This document shows, piece after piece, positions 11,340 to 21,504 of a DNA stretch of 64,000 nucleotides. The stretch spans positions 62,001 through 126,000 of the forward strand of contig OY783219.1 in the NCBI GenBank assembly GCA_963678705.1, given 5' to 3'. A program made the translations under genes and the position numbers. Origin of the DNA: Panorpa germanica. Taxonomy: Eukaryota > Arthropoda > Insecta > Mecoptera > Panorpidae. The notes under the pieces are model-generated. The model saw only the letters and a list, made by a program, of their open reading frames with translations, ran no database searches and was not told the DNA's origin. Every line of letters starts with the position of its first letter. Position 1 is the first letter of the stretch.

Positions 11340-12110
11340 TTAAAAATACGATTTTATCATATACCGTAAGTCGCTCTGTTCCGTACAACAACGCTCCAAT
11401 AACGCTATATAATATTCACTGTTAATGGTATTTCCTTTCTCAAGATAGTCGATGAATATTACACCACGCACATCCCAAAATACCGAGGCCATAACCTTTC
11501 CAGCCGATTGTTGTGCTTTCGGGCGCTTTGGACGAGGTTCACCAGTTGCTGTCCACTCAGATGACGATCGTTTTGATTCCGGAGTGAAATGATGGATCCA
11601 TGTTTCATCCATTGTCACATATCGACGCAAAAATTCCGATTTGTTACGTTTAAACATGGCCAAACACTGCTCAGAATCATCAACACGTTCTCGTTTTTGG
11701 TCAACAGTAAGCAAAAGCGGCACCCACTTTGAACAGAGCTTTCTCATAGTCAAATGCTCATGCAATATAAAGCCAACACGTTCTTTTGATATCTTTACGA
11801 TGTCAGCTAACTCACGCAACTTCACTTTTCGATCATTCAAAACGATTTTGTGGATTATTTTTATGTTTTCTGGTGTTACCGCCTCATTTGGACGTCCACT
11901 GCGTTCTGCATCATCGGTGTCTCTATGACCACGTTTGAAGTCAGCAAACCAACGTTTTATTGTTGTTTCTGATGGAGCGGAGTCCCCATAACACTTTTCA
12001 AGCCATTGCTTCGCTTGAACGGTATTTTTTCCCATCAAGAAGCAGTGTAAAATTAAAACACGAAATTGTTTTTGATCCATTGTTTTGAAAATCCATTGAT
12101 CCATTGTTTT
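11340..12110 (-). mobile_element. Mariner transposon, transposase-bearing part
   Basis: The minus-strand frame 12104 to 11340 (254 codons) is a mariner-family transposase. It has a helix-turn-helix (residues about 15-120, with KRWFADFKRGHRDTDDAERSGRP), the WVPLLLTVDQK linker, the first catalytic Asp in VTMDETWIHHF, and the IFIDYLEKGNTINSEYY block. Full-length relatives are about 345 residues. This copy stops before the second Asp (the FHQDN region) and the third, so it is inactive. Its 5' leader continues at 14321-14500, separated by a LINE inserted six bases before the start codon. Confidence 0.92.
12103..12110 (+). repeat. Target duplication of the nested LINE, left copy
   Basis: 'attgtttt' at 12103-12110 recurs at 14321-14328 right after the poly(A). 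Joining the two sides restores a continuous mariner leader. Confidence 0.75.
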
Positions 12111-12419
12111 CCATCAAAGATAAAATATACCTATCCAGCACAAAATATAGTGATAGATTAATCAACCATCGCAATGCGTTGGCGAATCAACTCAACGTGT
12201 GTGACAACTGGGAACCCCGCAGATTAAGGCGATATCAACCAATAGACCTAACTTTAGGTCCGCGATTGGGAATAGTGTACAATGTATGATATATTATAAT
12301 AGTTTATTGTATATAAAAACAAAAGGGCATTCACTGGAATGTTTCTCTTACATGTCCTAATTAATTAATCATGTAAGAAGCTTATTGCCTACTTAGGCAG
12401 ATTTTTGAAACAATAGGAG
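12111..12419 (+). mobile_element. Jockey-like LINE tail, 5'-truncated
   Basis: The frame 12104-12289 includes the terminal signature of Jockey-type reverse transcriptases: a KYSDRLINHRNALANQL block, then PRRLRRYQPIDL. A 3' UTR follows. It resumes after the copia insertion at 14295 and ends with a run of A's (14304-14320). Total length is about 335 bp, a typical heavily 5'-truncated copy lying inside the mariner leader. Confidence 0.75.
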
Positions 12420-12628
12420 TGTTGGATTTAAATTTAGCGCCGTCTCGGTATTGACACTATTGTATCTTTCTTTCTACACACGGTAATACTGTAGTTAATA
12501 ATATACTCTGTAATACCGTCCTAGTATGTAATTCTATACTCAGTGACTCCATAACACATGTGTACATTTTAATTAAATAATAAACCTGATTAATATAAAT
12601 TAATAGTTTATCTCTGCTAAATATAACA
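12420..12628 (+). repeat. Copia 5' LTR
   Basis: TG...ACA repeat. It is followed at once by 'ggttatgggcccagtt' (12629-12644), a primer-binding site of the kind matching initiator tRNA-Met in insect copia elements (from family knowledge). Confidence 0.92.
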
Positions 12629-12744
12629 GGTTATGGGCCCAGTTAAGTCCAGATAAACCTAGAGACGTTTAATGTGTGTTTTTCGGAAAAGTGGATAAAG
12701 ACTTTTAGTGTGGTGAACATAACCTTAAAAAAAAAACGTGGCTG

Positions 12745-13981
12745 TTGAAACTGTTTCTGTTCTTCTTTGTGTATAAAGTGTTCTCAACGAATAAAAATGA
12801 ATGGAAAAAGTCAATCAATGAAGAACTTGATGCTCATAAGAAAAATGAAACCTGGACATTGATAGAAAAACCTCCAAATGCCAAAGTGATCGGTAGTAAA
12901 TGGGTGTTCCGAATAAAAGAAGAGTCAACGGGTCCACGGTTCAAATCAAGACTTTGTGCTAAGGGATTTGCACAAACCGCAGGTATTGACTACACAGAAA
13001 CCTTCGCTCCGACTGTAAGGTATGATTCAATACGTTTATTGCTTTCCATGGCTGTTCAAAATAAACTTAAAATCTTACAACTTGATGTAAAAACTGCATT
13101 TTTATATGGTGAACTTGAAGAGACCATATTTATGACTTCGACTGAAGGTCTATCCTGTGAAAACAGCATGCAAATTGAGATATTTAGCAACGGTATTTTT
13201 ATACATCAGACCAAGTATGTGGAACAACTGTTAGAGAAGTTTAATATGACTGATGCTAACCCGAACACTGTTCCAGTGGACCCCCATGTCAAGCTACAAA
13301 AGGAAGATGGAGAACCAGAGAAGAACTATCCTTATAGAGAAGCTGTAGGTTCTCTTATGCATCTGGCTACAGTCATTCGACCAGAAATTATGTTTGCCGT
13401 AAGCCTGGTAAGTCGATTTTTAAGTTGCTATAACAAATCACATGCTGTCACGAAGATCTTCAAGTACCTGAAGGATACTAAAGATTATGGCCTGAACTAC
13501 TCATCAACATCAGAGCCACCAGCTGTTACTGGTTATAGTGATGCTGATTATGCAAACGATATTGATACAAGACGCTCAGTTACTGGCTACGTCTTCATAA
13601 AGAATGGTGCTGCTGTAACATGCTCTGTCAACAACAGAAGCTGAATTTATGGCCGCCTGTGCTGCAACAAAAGAAGCTATGTGGATAAAGCAAGTGTTAA
13701 GTGATATTGGTGAATATAAACAAGACACTATGTGTTTACATTTGGACAATCAAAGTGCCATCAGTGAAATTAAGAATATAAATTTTCATAAAAGATGTAA
13801 ACATATTGATATTAAGTATCACTTCATAAAAGAAAAATATTCTCAAAAGATTATAGATCTTAAATCTGTAAGCACTGCTGATCAATATGCAGATTTATTA
13901 ACTAAAGCATTGTCAAAAGATAAATTCCAATTCTTAAGATCTAAACTTGGTATGTTTAACTACAACTCTTTTGTTAAGTGA
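12745..13981 (+). pseudogene. Copia reverse transcriptase/RNase H remnant
   Basis: Frame 12745-13644 begins in the RVT_2 domain: SKWVFRIK, KSRLCAKGFAQ, ETFAPTVRYDSIRLLLSMA and LQLDVKTAFLYGELEE, which holds the first catalytic Asp. At about 13135 it jumps past the YVDD region to QTKYVEQLLEKFNM, an internal deletion. RNase H follows (GYSDADYANDIDTRRSVTGY). A frameshift near 13630 moves the ALSTTEAEFMAA block into the frame that continues as 13649-13981, ending in the usual YADLLTKALSKDKF tail. Inactive. Confidence 0.92.
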
Positions 13982-14085
13982 TATGTTAGAATATCTTGTA
14001 CTATAACTTGATTAATATTTTCATGTTTTTTTTTGACACTCAATTAATTATAATTTGTTGTTAGAATGTCTAAATTTAGAGGGAG

Positions 14086-14294
14086 TGTTGGATTTAAATT
14101 TAGCGCCCTCTCGGTATTGACACTATTGTATCTTTCTTTCTACACACAGTAATACTGTAGTTAATAATATACTCTGTAATACCGTCCTAGTATGTAATTC
14201 TATATTCAGTGACTCCATAACACATGTGTACATTTTAATTAAATAATAAACCTGATTAATATAAATTAATAGTTTATCTCTGCTAAATATAACA
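14086..14294 (+). repeat. Copia 3' LTR
   Basis: Same 209 bp as the 5' LTR. It is preceded by a purine tract (ttagagggag, 14076-14085) that fits the plus-strand primer site. Confidence 0.92.
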
Positions 14295-14320
14295 AGGAGA
14301 AATAAAAAAAAAAAAAAAAA
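14295..14320 (+). mobile_element. Poly(A) end of the nested Jockey-like LINE
   Basis: Right copy of AGGAG, then 'aaat' and a 17-A run, the 3' end of the LINE interrupted by copia. Confidence 0.75.
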
Positions 14321-14500
14321 ATTGTTTTGAAAATAACAAAAGTAGCGTCACTCTTAGCACAATAACTCACAAACTACTGAATAGAATATCATGAAATTTT
14401 AACAGCTGTCTTTTGAAGGTTAGTATTAACTGATAAAGGTGACTGCAATAAAACTAGCGCCAACTATGTGTTAGGCCCGGGACTTTTCAGCTTATGTGCT
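14321..14500 (-). mobile_element. Mariner 5' leader and terminal repeat
   Basis: Continues the minus-strand mariner beyond the nested insertions. The outer end contains 'gtgttaggcccgggactttt', which resembles the terminal inverted repeat of this mariner group, ending near a TA at 14500-14501. The opposite terminal repeat is missing because the element is truncated at about 11340. Confidence 0.7.
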
Positions 14501-14559
14501 ACTTAGTACACACCATGATTTTTGTTTTTTCCGTGTATGTAAATTGAAAATAGCGCGGG

Positions 14560-14850
14560 GCTCAAATGGCAACCTTGCCTTACACACTTATTCGTCCAGA
14601 ACTCTTCTGACTCGTTGCCCTCAACTCTCACTCTCATTTTTGTCTCTATAAATTTCTTCAATTTTCAAGATTTTCATCAAGTTTTCTTCTTCTCATTAAT
14701 TCTCACAGCTGCTCACTATATCAAACGCTGCTCTAAAATCAATACATAGCATATAAAATAAATTTTCTCGCCTTTTGCCCTTAGCTCTTTTTCCACTATA
14801 ATTCACCGCGTAAATGTTATCCAGCGTATTTGTCCCCTTTCTAAATTATT
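14560..14850 (-). mobile_element. R1-like LINE reverse transcriptase fragment
   Basis: The minus strand reads, with several frameshifts, an RT block: GTxDN/ITF-like start, VEKELRAKGEKIYF, a CIDFRAAFD-like catalytic segment, then a VRQGCHLSP-like segment. It fits the same family as the pieces at 268-650 and 10976-11335. Heavily decayed. Confidence 0.55.
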
Positions 14851-14879
14851 TACTATATTACTGGCATCCACAAATTAGT

Positions 14880-14990
14880 TATGACCTAAAGGACATGCTT
14901 TCAGACAATCCAGAAGAAATTCAAAAAGTGCTTGAATTCCTAACTGATATAAACTTAATTAATCAAATCAGGCGAACATTTTGCAACTAA
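14880..14990 (+). mobile_element. Probable LINE C-terminal scrap
   Basis: The plus strand reads DLKDMLSDNPEEIQKVLEFL, which resembles the extreme C-terminus of I-like elements. Too short for a firm family call. Confidence 0.35.
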
Positions 14991-15049
14991 ATTTTCATAA
15001 GATATTTTTTAAGTTCTACAAAGCATTAGAGATATAATTTTATTTTACA

Positions 15050-15416
15050 ACTAGCTGTCCCGGCCACGCGTTGCTGTGACTAACGTTTTTGTCATATTAC
15101 ATTACATAGCGCCATCTATTGAATATTTACTCAATCTAGTCAACAGATTTCGATTTACTCAACAGAATATTTACTCAATCTAGTCAACAGATGTCGCCAT
15201 CATCGTCGCCCGATGTCATATGTCATATACAGATAATTAATAGACAAATAATTAGCAATAAGATAAATAAATTGAGATGTAAGCTATCCTATCTTTCAAG
15301 TTGGGTCAAACTGCACACGGTGTACAAATTTCATTAAAATCGGTTAAGTAGTTTAGGAGTCCATAGCGGACAACACAGTGACACGTAATTTATATATATA
15401 TTAAGATAATCTACAT
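15050..15416 (+). repeat. Interspersed repeat, SINE or RTE 3'-end type
   Basis: Begins 'actagctgtcccggccacgc', contains 'atttcattaaaatcggttaa', and ends in a TATATA run. This layout is that of a common insect short interspersed or RTE-tail repeat. Part of it (about 15120-15195) is internally duplicated ('tatttactcaatctagtcaa' twice). Class assigned from memory of the motif. Confidence 0.5.
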
Positions 15417-15549
15417 AAAAACAAAAAAGTGTTATTATTGTGTAACTAAATACTATCCTAAAACAAATAAAGTACCTACTATATAGAAAACAACTACAAA
15501 ATGAAACTGTGTTTAAAAAGTAATATTACGATGATAATTATATCGCATA

Positions 15550-16112
15550 AACAAATTAGCGCTGCATTCAACCGTTCAGTAGGGAGCCGACCGCGCGAGT
15601 GACCCGCGCGGCATGGTATCTCGTTGAGCTACACCCCCCTCCCGGCTTGCCCGCAAGCACCGTCTCTCTCCCGCCGCGCCGGCCAGCGCAGAGAGCGAGT
15701 TGGTTTTGTTTGGGAGTTATATATCATTGTAATCTTTAAAGTTATTTGTTGAAATACCATAAAAACGGTTTTTGTGAGTTAATCTTAAAAGATAGACATA
15801 TACTATCGCGGACTGTTTTTTAGATCATTAAAAGAGCTATTATTCTTTAATACATATTTTTTGTGTATCTTGAACCGTTTTCACGGCGCACGCAACGGAA
15901 GGCTTCAAAGATGAAATAATTTCTCCCGTTTTTTACACATTTACCACTATATCTTTGCTCCTATTGGTCGTAGCGTGATGTTATATAGCCTATAGCCTTC
16001 CTCGATAACTGGACTATCCAACACAAAAAGAATTATTCAATTCGAACCAGTAGTTTCGGAGATTAGCGCGTTCAAACAAACAAACTCTGTCGCTTTATAA
16101 TATTAAGATTTA
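15550..16112 (+). repeat. GC-rich repeat with conserved 3' half
   Basis: The first 160 bases (15580-15715) are strongly GC- and CpG-rich in an AT-rich setting. The second part has 'ccttcctcgataactggact' and 'ccagtagtttcggagattag', ending 'ataatattaagat'. These motifs occur in widely dispersed insect repeats (family knowledge). No reading frame. Confidence 0.45.
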
Positions 16113-16322
16113 TTTCTTAAAATTAGCCCGTGCCCTCAAATAACCAACACATTTTTCTAGTAGAGTTAACTCAGCGAGATCTGAGTTGTGCTAAATGTTT
16201 CTGATTTATTGGATTGGGAGCAAAATCTACATCTTTTTTCGCCTCTTTTTTTCAGTTTTATGACAATTAAAAATAAACTTTTTGTTTACCTGTTTTTCTA
16301 ATTGAATAATAGATAATATCTT

Positions 16323-17300
16323 TTAAAATCTAATTAATTTTTTAAATTCATGTGTTATGTTTGACGTGGTAAACATTTTATGTCTTTCTGACCTTAAAAA
16401 AGCTTCAAATTTGTCTTCCCCGTGAAGTGCTTCATATATGGCTGCAGATGTCAGCCATATTTTAGCAAAGTGCACGGGGTCACATTTGCTTGTCGGTACC
16501 ATTTCAAGAATATTTATAGCGATGGTGATATTCCTCGGTAGTTGTAACTTCAGGCGCAAATTGTTAAGTGTCTTTTCCCAAATTAGTCTTGACTTCCCAT
16601 ACGAATAAATACGATGATCGAGCGGATCCACATTTGAGCATTTCTCACATAAGTTATTATCCGCTATATTATGTATTGATCTTTTATCTCCTGTGGCATA
16701 AACTTTGTTGGTGAAGCGATATAAACAAGATCTCCATTTAGAATTCAAAAATTTATGATGTATATTTTTCCATACTTAAGATTGTTTTCTAGCAGGATAT
16801 TTTTCAATAATATAAGAACTTATTTGCAATGCTGATAATTCCACTTTGTAAATAGCAGATGATTTCTTAATAAAGTTATCATCTGTCCGGTCATTTAAGT
16901 TAATTCCTTGTAAAGTATTTCTTAATTCCTTTGAAATTTTGAAGTCGTTCTTATGATTTATGAGGTTCAAAACAAATTGCTGTTCAATTTTCTTAAATCG
17001 CCCTGAAATGATTTTTAATAGATTTTTCTTCAATAATGCTTTAGCTTTTAATCTAGTAGAAATCAAACCTAAGCCTCCGTCATCTTTTGGTAAGTATAGT
17101 TGGTCCCTCTTGACTCTAGATGTGTCCATACCATAAAAATTTACCAATGTGGACTTCCAATTGTTGACTAAATTTAAGTGGCATTGGGAGAATTTGACTT
17201 AAATACCACACTTTTGCTAAAATAAAGATGTTAATAATCCATACTTTGTGTATTAAATCAAGGTTTCTAGATTTGAATCGTTCCATTAAGTGTGTAATAT
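16323..17300 (-). mobile_element. LINE ORF2 C-terminal region, degenerate
   Basis: Minus-strand segments in order: KVWYLSQILPMPL (about 17220-17180), then YLPKDDGGLGLISTRLKAKALL (frame 17147-16776), a stop, then SKWRSCLYRFTNKVYATGDKRS with a CEKCSNVDPLDHRIYSYG zinc-knuckle-like block (frame 16748-16323). This is the typical order after the RT domain of a CR1-like or related insect LINE. The copy lacks the RT core and is interrupted between the two frames. Confidence 0.75.
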
Positions 17301-17853
17301 TATTACATATTTCTGTCTAGTTGCTAGTAATGGTTTCATTTAGTGATTATTCAAAAATAACACCTAAAATTTTAACGGAATCTTCATGTCGTTGAAATCG
17401 CCTTAAATTAAAAAAATATATATTTATATGAGATTTCATCAAGTCGCTTGATTGCTGATAAAAAGATTATAGTATAAGATTAAACAAAAAGATAAAACAT
17501 ATTTTAAAACTGAATCGTGAGGATAGAGTTAAATACTCTTTTGACTACTTACACTTATTTATTAAAAAGATGTTTATATTCTATAAATTTAACATGTCTT
17601 TATATAATTTGTTAAATTAGAAATGCCCTAATTTAACTTTTTTTTTATACCTCGGAAATAGAAAAGTCGAAAAAATAACACCGTATTTAATGTCTGATAT
17701 GAATCAAACTATTCATTACTCATTGTATATTTATAATAATATTATCTACATACTATTCCTAATATCAATAACCAAATTGCTTTTGGATACTAAATTATAT
17801 ATAACTTGAAAATGTATGGTAACGCGTCAAAATTAATTCATTTACCTTGAGCA
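17301..17853. other. Upstream region of gustatory receptor gene A
   Basis: AT-rich with no frame or repeat recognised. It should contain the promoter of the gene at 17854, but no clear TATA box at a convincing distance was chosen. Confidence 0.3.
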
Positions 17854-19035
17854 ATGTGGAAGGTATTTTCTAACATTTCTTACAAGTTATTCAAACAAGA
17901 CCATAAAGACGTGTACGACGCATTATGGCCTTCGATTCATTCCTCACAGAGTGTTGGGTTGTTTCCTTTCCAACTAGTTGGTGAAGTCGGAAATCGAGAA
18001 TTCCGTTTCAATAAGTATTATTTGATCCGCCTCCTTTTATTCCTTCTAACTTTCTTTGCTTGTACAACAGCAACTATTATTTTTACACTTTCGGGATTTT
18101 TCGAAGAAAAGTTACCACCAATTGCATTATTTGGTCATTGCCTTCAAGTGACATTGGGAATTATTATTGTTTTTATCAATATTTTAACAAATTATCGCAA
18201 TATTATTAGGTTGAATACTTTATTAAAGAGTGTTGTTATTATCGACAAAAAGTTTGAAGAAGTTGGAATAAAGATATCCTACAGAAACTTAAATTATTTG
18301 AATTTGATGATATTTGTGTCATGTGTAACATTTAATATTGTAAGTGGATTTTATAATCATTACCTATACAGTCTTATTTATGGATGGCAAGGATTCGCAA
18401 TCACTATTTCTTATATGTATCCTAGTGTGCAAGTTGTTCACGAAATTCAAAAATTTTGTGTAGGACTGTTCTTCGTATTACAACGATATAACTTAATAAA
18501 TCGCCACATAAACATTATTATAGAACAGATTAAGAAAGAAAAGAAAAATTACATGTGCAACCAGTTAATTGTTAATATGATAACACCTGTAAAAAGCTAC
18601 ATGATCAATGGAAGAAGTACTTCAGATTATGAAGAATTTGATGTTGACAATAAAGAAAATCAGAATAGTGTTAACATTTTAAGATCTACGGAACAAATTC
18701 GGCAGCAAGTCCCCCCAAGGCATCAAATATTTCCACATAATGACAACTTAAATAATATTATGAAAGTGGAAATGAAACTAAAAGTTCTGATGTCCCTTCA
18801 CACAGCTATATCTTGCTTTAAGGACTCCTTGCTTAACATGCTTGTGACTTCAATATTCGTATGTCTTAGCGGGGTGTCCTACGTGGCGGTTTTCAATGCA
18901 TATATGTCAATCTATATTATAAACCATCCAACTTTTCCCATGATTCATATTCTTATCTACATTGCTTTTTGGGGAGTCTTTTTTCTCATGTACACAGCCT
19001 TGTTGTACTACATTTGCTACCAGTGTTACCGAGAG
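17854..19035 (+). CDS. Gustatory receptor A, exon 1 (7tm_7 family)
   Basis: Insect chemoreceptor of the gustatory type: a seven-pass membrane protein, N-terminus inside the cell, that assembles into ligand-gated cation channels on taste neurons (family knowledge). Exon 1 gives 394 residues. Hydrophobic spans are near 56-79, 90-112, 148-165, 178-208, 326-350 and 361-389, with a long polar loop (211-325) before span 5. The frame ends at a consensus donor, GAG|GTGAGT at 19035/19036, phase 0; the codons after it (to 19089) are intron. Exon 2 (20965-21123) and exon 3 (26963-27025) supply the final loop and span 7, for 467 residues, a normal length. The ATG at 17854 opens the only long frame. The ligand cannot be predicted. 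The frame is intact. Confidence 0.88.
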
Positions 19036-20964
19036 GTGAGTCTGAGATGTTCTTCTATTCGTTTTTGTTCACAGAAGCTAGATATCTGATATTGAGTTGT
19101 AATAATCATTTATTATATTTTACTCCTGTTAGTCGAGTAGGCCTACAGGGGAAACCACGGGGAAAAAAACGCGCCGAGTACACTACCTCACAGGTGGCGT
19201 GGAAATGTGTGCATATCACGTACGAGTATAATGTGACTCTTAGAATCGCGATATCTCAGGAATGGTAACTCTTAGGGAAAAAAATCATAAGAACCATTTT
19301 AGTAGAGAATTTTAAGATCTACAACTTTGGTTTGAAATTTTTTTTTTGATAAAACCGTTTTCGAGAAAAATCGAAAAATCCTTAAAATTTGACCTTTGAC
19401 CCCGAATAACTTTTGAAGCACACATAGAATCGATGGGGATTTTTAAAACTTTATTTGTAATGGTAAACCTCAGCTCTCCACCAAAATTTGGCTCTCCGGC
19501 ATTTTTTGTTATTTGGCCACTATTTTTATGTTTAAATTGACCGGATCATTAATTCAAATTCAAATTGAGTATTTGTAAAAATGTAATAAGAAATTTGACA
19601 ACATGTCAAAAGAAATGTATGACTTATTTATTATGTGAATTTTTCTCTCTATTTGCCATTTGCAACGTTACCAGCTCATAACACATATTTACTGTTTCTA
19701 ACTTCTTCTAATTTTATTTTTTCAATAGTTTCAAAAAGAATTTTACAGACACGTAGTTTTTGAAAACCATGTCACCATTATTTCATAGTTAAAAGTTATA
19801 TTATGTGGTGAAATTGAGCTCAAATTAGCTCACTAAAATTTTATGTTACATTTTTTTTTTTAATTTTGAGATAGCACTTATTTTATCGATCCTCCATATT
19901 TCACGACATTTCAATTATTTACCTAAAGGTCTTGTACCTCCTTAAATACTCCAGAAAATAACTTTAAAATAAAGGTATCGCTGTGAAATTTTCAACAATT
20001 TTATCATTGTTATCATATTACACAAATTTTTCACAAATTATTAAAAACTTAAACTACTGAATCTCTGTGACGTACATTATACTGGTCCTCAATATTAAAC
20101 CCAGGGTGAAATCGGCATGCATAGTCATGCTTGATCATAAATAATTCATGTATGGCTCATTAATGCTCAGTCATAACGCATACATTGTCATGAACTGTAG
20201 AGGGGACCTTATTTACAAAGTTGAAATTTTCTTTACTGTTTGCGCTTAATAATTGTTTTGATGAATATTGAGCCAGCTTCTTCATGTAGTCGTGTTGTGC
20301 TGTAGTCATAAGGTAAGTCGTGTGCTACTTTTAAATACTTGTTCCGTATGATCTGCAGTTTCTTTTGTCGTTTCTTTTTTGTTGGCGTTGAATGTGTTAA
20401 TTAGTCAGTTTTATGATGGTGTGTTTAGTCCACTGTCGTTTTTAGAAGTCCGTATAGTGCTCCAATAGCTTGATTTGTTTTAGCGGTTGTGTTTCATCAT
20501 TTATTAATATTGTTATCAATTTTTATCATTGCGTTTGGAGGTTTCCGTTGGTATGTAAAGAAATTGCAGCTACTTTTGTTGTGTTTATACTAAGTTGCCA
20601 TCTGAAGTGAAAATCTTTGAGTTCGTCTAAGCCTTCTGACAGTCTATTGGTGATGGTGGTGTCTAGCTTAGTTGAGGTGTAGATAGTATAGATCAGATTT
20701 AATAAAAATTCATCTAGAAACACGATTTCGTGGGACATCTGAGGTACAAGGGTACGGACTATTTTATATGTTAATATAACCATTCAAAATCACAAAATAA
20801 CTGGGTGTAAATAATTATGCAGTAGTCAGTATGCAATAATAATTAATCTATAATATCCGCAAAGGACCTAATTTAGGTTCATGCTACAGCACATTTAACG
20901 ATTTAACTTTTGATGTCCCAGACTCAGACTATTACTTATAAATAATATATGTTTATTTTGACAG
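19036..20964 (+). other. Intron 1 of gustatory receptor A
   Basis: 1.93 kb, GTGAGT...GACAG. AT-rich, holding a minus-strand LINE RT scrap near 20526-20700. The stretch 19140-19560 has a phrase ('ctacaactttggtttgaaatt', then 'gacctttgacc') that also appears in loose form at 41080-41170, suggesting a shared old repeat. Confidence 0.6.
20526..20700 (-). mobile_element. LINE reverse transcriptase scrap
   Basis: The minus strand reads RLSEGLDELKDFHFRWQLSI, then NTTKVAAISLH. This is the pattern that follows the catalytic box in several non-LTR reverse transcriptases (L-x-x-L-x-x-W-x-L-x-x-N-x-x-K). Short and isolated. Confidence 0.45.
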
Positions 20965-21123
20965 AGTAAACGAACAGCTCAGATGGCGCATATCGTACTT
21001 CAGCATATAAGGAATAAGTCGTTGACGACAAGGCTAATAGGTTTCTCCTTGGATTCTCTTCATCGGAATTATAGAATATCTATTTGGGGTATGGTGGACC
21101 TGCATCCTTCGTTTCTTTTTTAT
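20965..21123 (+). CDS. Gustatory receptor A, exon 2
   Basis: 53 codons from acceptor 'ttattttgacag' (AG at 20963-20964) to donor TAT|GTACGT (21123/21124), phase 0 on both sides. It encodes KRTAQMAHIVLQ, LIGFSLDSLHRNYRIS and a short end SFLFY. This is the conserved penultimate segment of insect Grs: a helix with an FSLQLLH-like motif before span 7. The same segment with the same splice phases occurs in gene B at 41869-42030. An uninterrupted reading would stop at 21165, but the family pattern favours splicing at 21124. Confidence 0.8.
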
Positions 21124-21504
21124 GTACGTCTGTATTTATTTTATTACTCTATATTTGCGTATTAAAATTTTGAAATATAAAGCGACAAGTGAAGTATTTA
21201 TAACTTGCGTTATAATTATTATAAATGAGTAGGAGGGTCTAGGAAGTTAAATGATTGCCATATATAATAATATTATTTTTTATATACCGAGTCGATCAAG
21301 AGTGAACAAGACACATATAATTACAATAAAATATATATTATAAACAAACAATTATACTCAATAATAAAGTGAGCCACATTGGTGACGCCGACATGAGCTG
21401 GTAATTTGTTGTAAAAATTCCAATGATTTAGAAAAAGAATGTAAAAATATGGTTTAACCAAATAAAATCACGGTTCATATTACATAACTGAAGTCACGAA
21501 ATAC

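Larger units (their letters stand above)
12420..14294 (+). mobile_element. Copia LTR retrotransposon, internally deleted
   Basis: Bounded by two 209-bp LTRs starting TGTTGG and ending ACA, and flanked by the exact 5-bp duplication AGGAG (12415-12419 and 14295-14299). The two LTRs differ at about three positions, so insertion is recent. gag, protease, integrase and part of the reverse transcriptase are missing; total length is 1,875 bp against roughly 4-5 kb for complete elements. It probably moved, if at all, with proteins supplied by other copies. Confidence 0.95.

Noticed and set aside
12104..12289. Independent 61-residue gene
   Set aside because: It is the C-terminal tail of a Jockey-like LINE starting in the mariner leader.
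20983..21165. Independent 60-residue frame, or receptor A ending at 21165
   Set aside because: A donor GTACGT at 21124 and a matching span-7 exon at 26963 fit the family better.
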